DNA of 5,896 nucleotides from JBOFOR01 sp051659545 (GTDB lineage: Bacteria; Bacillota; Clostridia; Peptostreptococcales; Peptostreptococcaceae), in assembly GCF_051659545.1 (NCBI RefSeq), contig NZ_JBOFOR010000030.1:1-5896 (forward strand), given 5' to 3'. Below, one piece after another: positions 1 to 5,720 of this stretch. The translations under genes were made by a program, and so were the position numbers. Under the pieces are notes generated by a model, which did not search any database, was not told the origin of the DNA, and was given only the letters and a program-made list of their open reading frames with translations. Within the stretch, counting starts at the first letter, position 1; each line of letters starts with the position of its first letter.

Positions 1-51
1 TGATAGATATATTTTAGAGGGGATATAGAATATAAAAAATAATCATTGCGT

Positions 52-175
52 AGTTCACGCCATCTCAAATAGGATGAACTGACATGGACTAGTTAATATT
101 AATTAGAACCCAGCAGGCTTATATAATAGAAATATTATATAAGGTGAATTAAATCTAAGAATATGGTGTTCTTAG
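52..175 (+). ncRNA. Candidate structured RNA or 5' leader: four successive hairpins
   Basis: Four stems lie one after another. (1) AGTT 52-55 and CATC 61-64 pair with GATG 73-76 and AACT 77-80. (2) GG 86-87 and CTAGTT 89-94 pair with AATTAG 101-106 and CC 109-110. (3) 118-128 pairs perfectly with 133-143, an 11-bp stem capped by a GAAA tetraloop (129-132). (4) CTAAGAA 155-161 pairs with TTCTTAG 169-175. In stem 2 the pair G92/T103 is a G-U wobble only if the plus strand is transcribed, which favours a plus-strand RNA. Bases 41-90 are about 42% GC, richer than their surroundings. It lies 5' of the diguanylate cyclase and could be its leader, an independent small RNA, or the end of a decayed element. 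I could not match it to the c-di-GMP-I or -II, T-box, SAM, lysine, TPP, cobalamin or purine riboswitch consensus as I remember them. No terminator follows the last stem. Confidence 0.35.
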
Positions 176-202
176 GGCTAAATGTTATTGGTGAATATAT
201 TT

Positions 203-220
203 ATATACTCATGAGTATAT
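203..220. repeat. 18-bp perfect palindrome, possible operator
   Basis: The sequence ATATACTCATGAGTATAT is a perfect inverted repeat without a spacer, centred between 211 and 212. It lies about 100 bases upstream of the diguanylate cyclase open frame and overlaps an ATG at 211. A dimeric regulator binding here is possible. There is no second copy in the window. Confidence 0.35.
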
Positions 221-313
221 TTAGATAGCTTTAGTAGAACGGTTATACTTTGTATTTATCGTTTATTCTACAATGGAATAAATCAAGCTTCAATTATAGC
301 ATGTATATGTATT

Positions 314-1072
314 TTGTTTTATTTGTTGATATTTAAAATTATCAATGATAGATTAAAAAATCAGTTTGTAAAATGGTTTTTAAAACTAATAATGGTTTTA
401 TTAGTATCAAATGTAAGTTTATTATACTTATTATGGGATAATGAAATTATCAAAGAAACATTAGTTACTTTTTCCATAACCCTTCTATCTGTTGGAAGCT
501 TAGAGTTCTTTTTATTAGAATATGTGAGACGTTCCAACGAAGCATTAAGAATGTATAAAGAAAATTCAACAAAAGATCACCTTACAGGACTTAATAATAC
601 AAGAAACTTTGATACACTAACTAATTATAGTTTTAATGCTGCATTAGAGAGTAACGAAAAATTATCCTGTTTGATGATAGATATAGATCATTTTAAGAGA
701 GTCAACGATACTTATGGCCATGCTGTAGGGGATATTGTCCTTAAAGAACTTGCAGGTATTTTAATTAAGAGTTGTAGAACATTTGATATTGTTGGTAGAG
801 TTGGTGGTGAAGAATTCTGCGTAATCCTACTTGATTCTTCAATTGAAAGGTCCTTTGAAATAGGCCTAAGAATAAAAAACACTGTAAAAGAACATGATTT
901 TCCTATTGGAAATAACCAAAATATTAATATAACTGTATCAGTAGGAATTTCAACATTTCCTGATACAATAGCAGACCCAGAATATTTAAAACAAGAAGCA
1001 GATAAGGCTCTTTATTTAGCAAAACAATCTGGTAGAAATAAAGTTTGTAACAAGATTGAATGCTCCATATAA
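314..1072 (+). CDS. Membrane-anchored GGDEF diguanylate cyclase, 5' end doubtful
   Basis: It condenses two GTP into the second messenger c-di-GMP at the inner face of the membrane. Residues 22-40 and 50-68 are hydrophobic helices, followed by a short linker and a GGDEF domain (about 85-250). Seen motifs are DHLTGLNN (88-95), the metal-binding stretch DIDHFK (123-128), ND..GH (131-136) and the active-site GGEEF (164-168). R155-T-F-D158, five residues before GGEEF, is a classical RxxD inhibitory site, so product feedback is expected. Catalytic residues look intact. The start is poor: the given TTG at 314 has no ribosome binding site, and the frame continues open upstream to 215 with further hydrophobic residues but no ATG, GTG or TTG. 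The original N-terminus has therefore probably been lost by truncation or a frameshift, and the gene may be a pseudogene or start unconventionally. A terminator follows at once. The GGDEF assignment is firm; activity in the cell is uncertain. Confidence 0.85.
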   Translation: MFYLLIFKIINDRLKNQFVKWFLKLIMVLLVSNVSLLYLLWDNEIIKETLVTFSITLLSVGSLEFFLLEYVRRSNEALRMYKENSTKDHLTGLNNTRNFDTLTNYSFNAALESNEKLSCLMIDIDHFKRVNDTYGHAVGDIVLKELAGILIKSCRTFDIVGRVGGEEFCVILLDSSIERSFEIGLRIKNTVKEHDFPIGNNQNINITVSVGISTFPDTIADPEYLKQEADKALYLAKQSGRNKVCNKIECSI

Positions 1073-1088
1073 AAGTTTTACTTTTTTT

Positions 1089-1118
1089 AAGTATGTAACG
1101 TATGTTACATACTTTTTT
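1089..1118 (+). terminator. Rho-independent terminator of the diguanylate cyclase gene
   Basis: AAGTATGTAAC (1089-1099) pairs perfectly with GTTACATACTT (1104-1114) around a GTAT loop. The run of T at 1113-1118 completes a standard intrinsic terminator, 16 bases after the stop codon. A run of T precedes the left arm, so a minus-strand transcript would have A before the stem; the minus-strand side after the stem is also A-rich, so it works mainly in the plus direction. Confidence 0.8.
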
Positions 1119-1127
1119 AAATATTTA

Positions 1128-1148
1128 TAGTATATTGTAACTATACTA
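1128..1148 (+). promoter_or_regulatory. Inverted repeat, possible operator over the Fe-S gene promoter
   Basis: TAGTATA (1128-1134) and TATACTA (1142-1148) form 7-base arms separated by TTGTAAC. The arms contain -10-like hexamers: TATATT at 1131-1136 and TATACT at 1142-1147. Using TATATT puts the transcription start near 1143 with a short leader including AGGAGG at 1153-1158. No convincing -35 box was found. The position fits an operator that would occlude the -10 region. The regulator is unknown. Confidence 0.35.
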
Positions 1149-1166
1149 AATTAGGAGGTACATAAT

Positions 1167-1868
1167 ATGAAAAGAAAAATAATTGAAATAGATCAAGATA
1201 AATGTATAGGTTGTGGCCTTTGTGCCAATGCTTGCCATCAAGGAGCAATTCAAATAGTAAATGGTAAGGCAAAATTAATGAGTGATTCTTATTGTGATGG
1301 TTTAGGTATGTGTTTACCCGCTTGTCCCGTTGATGCTATAGCTTTAATAGAAAAAGAAACTGAAGAATTTGATAAAGCTAGAAAAGGATTTGCCCTTAAC
1401 CAAGATTCATCTTGTTCATGCCCAGGTTCTAAGGCTGAGATAATCAAACATAGTACAGATAAAAATAATCTTGAGGATACTTCAAATAGTACAAAATTAG
1501 AATCTGAATTAAATCAGTGGCCTGTTCAATTAAAACTTGCAAGTCCTATGGCTAGTTTCTGGGATAATGCTGATTTATTGATAGCTGCTGACTGTTGTGC
1601 TTATTCATATGCTAATTTCCATAAGGACTTTATGAAAGGAAAAATTACTGTTATTGGATGTCCTAAACTTGATGATAACCAATTCTATATTGAAAAACTT
1701 ACTGAAATATTTAAGACTAAGAATATAAATAGTATAACAGTTACAAGAATGTCTGTGCCTTGCTGTGGAGGATTAGTTTACGCTGTTAAAGAAGCAATTA
1801 AGAACGCTAATCTAGATGTTAAATATGATGAGTTTATAATTTCTACTGAAGGAGAAATTGTACAGTAG
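1167..1868 (+). CDS. Ferredoxin-like Fe-S protein with cysteine-rich C-terminal domain
   Basis: A probable soluble cytoplasmic electron carrier or redox protein. The N-terminal ferredoxin domain (about 5-62) has a full CxxCxxCxxxC motif at C13, C16, C19 and C23. The second motif, CDGLGMCLPACP, keeps C43, C49 and C53 but has Leu at position 46 where a second CxxC cysteine would be. A linker carries C83 and C85 in SCSCPGS (82-88). The C-terminal domain (about 115-233) has AADCCAYSYANFH (140-152), GCPK (164-167) and PCCGG (198-202), with paired cysteines that could bind another metal site. From memory, this arrangement is a clostridial family, usually annotated as 4Fe-4S binding protein and sometimes found near hybrid-cluster protein genes; no such gene is visible here. 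AGGAGG at 1153-1158, eight bases before the ATG, supports the start. It appears monocistronic, between a terminator and a hairpin. Its substrate or partner is unknown. Confidence 0.85.
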   Translation: MKRKIIEIDQDKCIGCGLCANACHQGAIQIVNGKAKLMSDSYCDGLGMCLPACPVDAIALIEKETEEFDKARKGFALNQDSSCSCPGSKAEIIKHSTDKNNLEDTSNSTKLESELNQWPVQLKLASPMASFWDNADLLIAADCCAYSYANFHKDFMKGKITVIGCPKLDDNQFYIEKLTEIFKTKNINSITVTRMSVPCCGGLVYAVKEAIKNANLDVKYDEFIISTEGEIVQ

Positions 1869-1894
1869 TCAAAGTTGTACTTATCTTAATTTTA

Positions 1895-1934
1895 AGAGGA
1901 TGTAGTTATATTGTTTAAAATAACTACATCCTCT
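1895..1934. terminator. 15-bp hairpin between convergent genes, likely shared terminator
   Basis: AGAGGATGTAGTTAT (1895-1909) pairs perfectly with 1920-1934 around a 10-base loop. It sits between the stop of the Fe-S gene (1868) and the stop of the minus-strand anti-sigma gene (1955), the expected place for a bidirectional terminator. Neither side has a good T run (ATATTGAATT on plus, TAAAATTAAG on minus), so termination may be weak. It could also stabilise the 3' ends. Confidence 0.6.
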
Positions 1935-1954
1935 ATATTGAATTAATTAATTAT

Positions 1955-3373
1955 TTAATCTATCTTTAATTTCCACGGTCCTCCTACTGTGTAGCTATAT
2001 CCTGACATTTTAAATCCAACACTTTTAACCTTTTCTTTTCCTTTATAATTTTTATCATCTCTATTAGATAAGTATATACAAATAGTAGCAGATGAACCAT
2101 CACCTAGCTTCTCTTGAGAAGAACTAGAAAAGTCAAATTTTCCAAAACCAAACCAAGAAATATTTGAAAGAATATTTAAGCTATCAATCTTAATTTTAGC
2201 TTTTTTATTGTCTGGATATTCAACATCTAGCACATAGGTATCGCACCCTTCAACTTCTTTTCTAGATACTTTTTTAATTAGTACATTATGACTTTCTTTA
2301 GTAATTATGTTATTTGTGTCTTCAATATTAATCATTTTATTTAAGTCAACGCTCTCACCAAATTTTAACTTAGGTAAGTTTATTTTTTTTCCCTCATTTT
2401 CAGTACTGCTAACTTGTATTTTATCTATTTCTATAGTATAAGGTTTTTGTAAATTACTAGTATCAAATTTAAATTCGTTATATTTATTATCATCTATAAA
2501 ATATTCACCTTCTACTTTTTCACCATTAGCATCTACTAAAAATATGTTGCTACCTTTATTTTCGTTAATATGATTACCGTAGTGATCTACTCTAAAATTG
2601 AAATTTTCTACATTGGGAATAGCCATTAATTCTGCGTAAAGGTAATTTTCTTCTTCCCTAGTAATTGTACTTAGTACTATGTTGTTTTTAACTTCTTTAG
2701 GTAGGTGTTTGTTATATTCTTCTACAGAAGTCGCTTTTTCTAAGTTAATATCGAAGCTAACCTTTGTAGTATTTTTCTCTATATCCATTAAGATTATTTC
2801 ATATTTAAATTCTTTATTATTTTTGTATTTAAAAGGAATATAAGTATGAGAGTCCCAGGAACTACCGGCTTTATCATAAGTTGAGTTTGAAATATTTTTA
2901 TCATCAACTATTAAATTTCCTTTTTTATATTCAAATCCTGAGATATTTTTTGCAACTTGCCCAATTTCTACACTCTCATCCTTTGGATTTACTACAAAGC
3001 TATTTATTGTTATTTCACCATTTCCTATTTTTTTAGTTATAGGTTTATCTAATATGTATAGTTCTACATCACTTTTTATTATACTTCCACTACTCTTATC
3101 GTATTTATATAGCTGATTAACAAAGGCGAGGGCTACAGGAGTACCTATTAATAATATTAAGGCTATTGATGCTACTAAATTTAATATTTTTTTATTTTTA
3201 TACTTTTTTATTTTAGAATCACCGATTTTCTCATAAGTCCTATTCTTTATTTTATTATTGTCTACATCTATTGAATTTAGCTCTTCTTCACTAAAAAAAT
3301 TGTCAAAATCTAATTCTAAATTTTCATTTTCACTAATCCCTTCGATTAAATCATAAGTATATTTATCCTTCAT
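1955..3373 (-). CDS. DUF4179-type membrane anti-sigma factor
   Basis: The likely partner that holds the adjacent ECF sigma factor inactive at the membrane and releases it on an envelope signal. Residues 1-60 are cytoplasmic, acidic and then lysine-rich. Residues 63-85 form one transmembrane helix, and about 86-472 would be extracellular, rich in beta-forming and charged residues. The region from the helix to about residue 180 resembles the DUF4179 family commonly encoded beside ECF sigma genes in Firmicutes. The cytoplasmic part has no cysteine and no HxxxCxxC zinc motif, so it is not a classical zinc-binding anti-sigma. No signal peptidase site is evident. It starts inside the end of the sigma gene, overlapping by 11 bases, with GGGAGGAG just upstream as ribosome binding site, so the two are probably translationally coupled. 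The family link is from memory and the anti-sigma role is inferred from context. Confidence 0.75.
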   Translation of the reverse strand: MKDKYTYDLIEGISENENLELDFDNFFSEEELNSIDVDNNKIKNRTYEKIGDSKIKKYKNKKILNLVASIALILLIGTPVALAFVNQLYKYDKSSGSIIKSDVELYILDKPITKKIGNGEITINSFVVNPKDESVEIGQVAKNISGFEYKKGNLIVDDKNISNSTYDKAGSSWDSHTYIPFKYKNNKEFKYEIILMDIEKNTTKVSFDINLEKATSVEEYNKHLPKEVKNNIVLSTITREEENYLYAELMAIPNVENFNFRVDHYGNHINENKGSNIFLVDANGEKVEGEYFIDDNKYNEFKFDTSNLQKPYTIEIDKIQVSSTENEGKKINLPKLKFGESVDLNKMINIEDTNNIITKESHNVLIKKVSRKEVEGCDTYVLDVEYPDNKKAKIKIDSLNILSNISWFGFGKFDFSSSSQEKLGDGSSATICIYLSNRDDKNYKGKEKVKSVGFKMSGYSYTVGGPWKLKID

Positions 3374-3914
3374 AGTTGCTCCTCCCTTCTAAAAACTCTT
3401 TTATTATTATTCTACATCTATATAGTCTATTTTCTACTGATGCTCTACTAGTTTTAAATTTTTCTGCTATTTCATCTATTTTGTAGTACATAAAATACCT
3501 ATGATAAAAATAAGTTTTATCAGGCTCTTTAAAATTCTTTATAATATTTATTATTTCTTCACTATTTTCTTTGTCTAAAATAATATGTTCTGTGCTTTCT
3601 TTAGTAGTAAGGTTCTCTTGTAAATCTACTTTTGAAAGCTCTTTTTTCTCTAGCCTTCTTTTATAGTCTAAGGCTAAGTATTTTGCTTTTATAAAAATAA
3701 ACGTACTAAAATTCCCTTTCTTTTCATCAAACTCCTCAATATTTTCCCATACCTTATAAAACACATCACTTACACACTCTTCTACTTCTTCTTTTCCAAA
3801 GTTTCCTATAATTTTATATACAAGAAGGTATACTTTCTTATTATAAGTTTCAATTATGTAATCAAGGCCTTTGGTATCTTTTTTTCGTATTTTCTTAATC
3901 ATGCGTCTTTCCAT
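3363..3914 (-). CDS. ECF-type RNA polymerase sigma factor
   Basis: It directs RNA polymerase to a small regulon, probably for envelope stress. Its 183 residues match the usual ECF size. Region 2 spans about 17-87, with EECVSDVFYKVWENIEEFD (45-63) as the core-binding and -10-recognition part and ending LALDYKRR (80-87). Region 4 spans about 118-175, with the helix-turn-helix KIDEIAEKFKTSRASVENRL (145-164) for the -35 element. No extra C-terminal domain is present. The first ATG is favoured over the Met at position 5 because AAAGGAGG lies six bases before it. The downstream gene is the probable anti-sigma factor, overlapping by 11 bases. ECF sigmas often transcribe their own operon, but no clear promoter could be assigned. 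A palindrome, ACTACGTAGT, lies 26 bases upstream of the start, and the structured element at 4081-4143 is farther upstream. Confidence 0.85.
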   Translation of the reverse strand: MERRMIKKIRKKDTKGLDYIIETYNKKVYLLVYKIIGNFGKEEVEECVSDVFYKVWENIEEFDEKKGNFSTFIFIKAKYLALDYKRRLEKKELSKVDLQENLTTKESTEHIILDKENSEEIINIIKNFKEPDKTYFYHRYFMYYKIDEIAEKFKTSRASVENRLYRCRIIIKEFLEGRSNYEG

Positions 3915-3939
3915 ATCTGACCTCCTTTATCTACAATAT

Positions 3940-3949
3940 ACTACGTAGT
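3940..3949 (-). promoter_or_regulatory. ACTACGTAGT palindrome in the sigma operon leader
   Basis: A 10-bp perfect palindrome lies 26 bases upstream of the sigma start codon. On the minus strand it contains CGTA followed by GTATATT, and TTGAGA lies 20 bases before TAGTAT. The spacing is too long for a normal housekeeping promoter. It could be an ECF -10 region or an operator. The evidence is weak. Confidence 0.2.
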
Positions 3950-4080
3950 GTTATTTTAAAATCTCTCAAGTTTTTTAATTTTTTTATTAAAGCTTCTGTA
4001 TCACATGTATTATTGCTTAGAGAATTAAGAATAACACATATAAGTAATTTGATAAAATATAAAAGATTCGCTTCACTTGA
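3950..4080. other. Intergenic AT-rich stretch between divergent genes
   Basis: This is part of the 301-base gap between the sigma gene (minus) and the small membrane protein (plus). It is dominated by A and T runs (for example 3971-3988) and has no supportable gene. It presumably contains the sigma operon promoter, which I could not place with confidence. The remaining part of the gap holds the structured element at 4081-4143 and the promoter of the plus-strand gene. Confidence 0.5.
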
Positions 4081-4143
4081 GCTACCTGTCGTGGAAACAC
4101 TTCATATCGCCAACGGCTATGGGTGTCCAATCTTACAAGTAGC
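4081..4143 (-). ncRNA. Candidate compact structured RNA of unknown family
   Basis: Nested pairing covers the whole segment. The outer stem is 4081-4089 with 4135-4143. The inner hairpin pairs GGA 4093-4095 with TCC 4126-4128, CAC 4098-4100 with GTG 4123-4125, CATA 4103-4106 with TATG 4118-4121, and GCC 4109-4111 with GGC 4115-4117 around loop AAC. In the outer stem, position 4086/4138 is a C-A mismatch on the plus strand but a U-G wobble on the minus strand, which favours minus-strand transcription. The segment has 31 G/C of 63 (49%) inside very AT-rich DNA. It would lie 167 bases upstream of the sigma start codon. It may be a leader element, a free-standing small RNA, or a small dispersed repeat or transposon end. 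I do not recognise the family. Confidence 0.5.
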
Positions 4144-4155
4144 CTAAATCCTAAG

Positions 4156-4184
4156 TTGATTTTTAATAAAATGATAGATACTAT
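4156..4184 (+). promoter_or_regulatory. Candidate sigma-A promoter for the small membrane protein
   Basis: TTGATT (4156-4161) and TACTAT (4179-4184) are 17 bases apart, each matching four of six consensus bases. The start would be near 4191, giving a leader of about 25 bases that includes the ribosome binding site AAGGAGA. A better hexamer, TATAAT at 4193-4198, is too close to the start codon to leave room for that site and has no -35 at 17 bases. Confidence 0.4.
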
Positions 4185-4215
4185 TTACTTAATATAATGT
4201 TAAGGAGATATTTTT

Positions 4216-4653
4216 ATGAAATTAAAGCAATTATTAGCTACGATAATAATAAAAATAAAAAATATACTTTTATCTAAATTTAGTTATGTACTACTAATAT
4301 ACTTGTTTTGTTATTTAATAGTAGTGAATTTTATTTCAATGTATATAAACCCATCAAATTTAGAGGGAGTAGTTAATTTTGAAGTTATGATTTTAAAAAA
4401 CTTTAATATAACTAGTCTTATACAACAGTTAGTATTTATTGTGATTGTATTCTGTTCTTTGCGTGGTAAGAAATGGGCATTAGATTGGCTAAGTGCAATT
4501 TTGATATTAGACGTAATAGGAAATTTAATGATTATTGAGACATCTAATTTTTCAATGTATAACATAATACTAATTATAGATATAATTATGTCGATACTAG
4601 TGTTCTATTGTATATATAATAGGGGTGAAAAATTAGATAATAGGTCTACCTAG
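4216..4653 (+). CDS. Small four-helix membrane protein, function unknown
   Basis: I do not recognise this protein. It is 145 residues long with a short basic N-terminus and four predicted transmembrane helices at about 22-43, 66-82, 88-107 and 113-134. A 22-residue loop lies between helices 1 and 2, and a positively charged turn, RGKKW (83-87), sits between helices 2 and 3, so by the positive-inside rule both termini are probably cytoplasmic. There are no obvious catalytic motifs or conserved cysteine pairs. AAGGAGA at 4202-4208, seven bases before the ATG, supports the start. It is monocistronic, with its own candidate promoter and a strong hairpin after the stop. It is divergent from the sigma operon and might belong to its regulon, but nothing in the sequence shows this. 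Confidence 0.75.
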   Translation: MKLKQLLATIIIKIKNILLSKFSYVLLIYLFCYLIVVNFISMYINPSNLEGVVNFEVMILKNFNITSLIQQLVFIVIVFCSLRGKKWALDWLSAILILDVIGNLMIIETSNFSMYNIILIIDIIMSILVFYCIYNRGEKLDNRST

Positions 4654-4691
4654 CATATTTACCTAAAAGTCACTAAAGCTTACTAAAATCA

Positions 4692-4743
4692 AATAATACC
4701 AATAAATACATAGTAAATTACTCATGTATTTATTGGTATTATT
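4692..4743. terminator. 20-bp perfect hairpin between convergent genes
   Basis: 4692-4711 pairs perfectly with 4724-4743, and the 12-base loop can add AGTA/TACT inside. It separates the stops of the small membrane protein (4653) and the VanZ-family gene (4782), so it probably ends both transcripts. The downstream sides are A/T-rich rather than clean T runs, and the stem is longer than most terminators. Confidence 0.65.
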
Positions 4744-4781
4744 ATAAATAAAAACTTGCTATTAAAGTTCTTATTTTGAGT

Positions 4782-5690
4782 TTATTCGTGATAATCTATT
4801 ATTGCTACATCACAGACATTATTATTTATCCATAAATCTATAAATGGTTCATCTTTTATAAATTTATATAATTGTTTTTTACTAATTTTGCTATATGTTA
4901 TTATTGTCTTTTGAATATTTCCATTTGGAGAATATTCATAAGTAAATTTTTTCATGAAAAATTTTGTATTATCATTTATCTCATATTTTCCATCTTCTTT
5001 TGGTTTAAAATCTGAATTATCTCCTATAAATTGTTTGGTTACATTTGTAGCAATAGTTTCCTTGTCTATATCTATACATATTGATTGCAAACTCCTGTTT
5101 TCTAAATCTAAATCACCTACTATTTCTTCATTTACAATTTCAACCTTTGTAGGGAGTATATTGGGCTGATATAAATATAGAGAATAGAATCCAGTCATTC
5201 CAAATATTCCTAAAAATCCCAAAATGCATACTTGAACTTTAATTTTATTCTTTAGCATATTTTCAATACTTTTGTAAATCAATATTCCTACTATTGCCCC
5301 TAAGGTATTAAGTATTAAATCGTCTGTATCACTAGCTCCTAATCCAACTATATATTGAATAAGTTCAAAGGATAAACTAACTAAGAAACATATTAAAATA
5401 GACTTTTTAAAGTTAATCTTCTTAAAAAGAACGAGTATTAACATTCCCATAGGTATAAAAATAGCAACATTACCAACAACATTTTTTAGTGCCACATCCA
5501 CACTAAAATTCCCCTTAGAATAATCACCTATAAACTTAAAAGGTATAAAATTAAATGACCTTAATTCTGTTGTAAAACCATATTTGAATAAAATTATTTT
5601 TAGCAATGCTAAGATGTATACAATACCAATCCCCCATAATCCTATTAATATAATTCTACTTATATTTCTTTGTTTCGCCTGCGTATCCAT
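4782..5690 (-). CDS. VanZ-family membrane protein with C-terminal extension
   Basis: Residues 11-140 are a VanZ-like domain: helix 11-35, the conserved RSFNFIPF (44-51), NVVGNVAIFIPMG (70-82), a helix with FELIQY (108-113), and DTDDLILNTLGA (121-132). VanZ itself gives low-level teicoplanin resistance, but most family members lie outside resistance clusters and have no known reaction. No van genes are seen here, so resistance should not be assumed. A fifth helix at about 152-174 leads to a polar tail (175-302) that ordinary VanZ proteins of about 150-200 residues lack. An odd number of helices would place this tail outside the cell if the N-terminus is inside. AGGAGG seven bases upstream supports the start. 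No promoter is evident between the start and the hairpin at 5721-5759, so the gene may be read from the upstream minus-strand gene or from a promoter inside that hairpin region. Confidence 0.85.
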   Translation of the reverse strand: MDTQAKQRNISRIILIGLWGIGIVYILALLKIILFKYGFTTELRSFNFIPFKFIGDYSKGNFSVDVALKNVVGNVAIFIPMGMLILVLFKKINFKKSILICFLVSLSFELIQYIVGLGASDTDDLILNTLGAIVGILIYKSIENMLKNKIKVQVCILGFLGIFGMTGFYSLYLYQPNILPTKVEIVNEEIVGDLDLENRSLQSICIDIDKETIATNVTKQFIGDNSDFKPKEDGKYEINDNTKFFMKKFTYEYSPNGNIQKTIITYSKISKKQLYKFIKDEPFIDLWINNNVCDVAIIDYHE

Positions 5691-5720
5691 GTTTAATCCT
5701 CCTATTTTTTATAAATAAAA

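Noticed and set aside
45..120. Right end of an IS200/IS605 element, or group I intron core (GTAGTTCAC at 50-58; CCCAGCAGGC at 109-118)
   Set aside because: The resemblance is short and from memory. No transposase or TnpB remnant and no P7-type R/S pair could be found, so it is kept only as a check.
1..213. c-di-GMP riboswitch upstream of the diguanylate cyclase
   Set aside because: Neither the GEMM-I core (such as the GCACAGGGCAAACC and GACGCAAAGCC blocks) nor the type II core is present. The GAAA tetraloop alone is not enough.
163..228. 21-codon ORF from ATG 163
   Set aside because: There is no good ribosome binding site, and it runs through a hairpin and the palindrome. It is more useful as evidence for a frameshifted cyclase N-terminus than as a gene.
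4193..4198. TATAAT as the -10 box of the small membrane protein gene
   Set aside because: Transcription would begin at about 4205, inside the ribosome binding site, and there is no -35 hexamer at the right distance.
4311..4565. 84-codon minus-strand ORF
   Set aside because: It is antisense within the small membrane protein gene, has no good ribosome binding site, and its composition mirrors the real gene's codons.
4954..5169. 71-codon plus-strand ORF
   Set aside because: It is antisense within the VanZ-family gene, Ser/Phe-rich as expected from a shadow of Lys/Asp/Glu codons, with no supporting ribosome binding site.
4782..5690. Glycopeptide resistance gene
   Set aside because: Only the VanZ-like domain is present. 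No vanRSHAXY genes are in the window, and most family members are not resistance genes.
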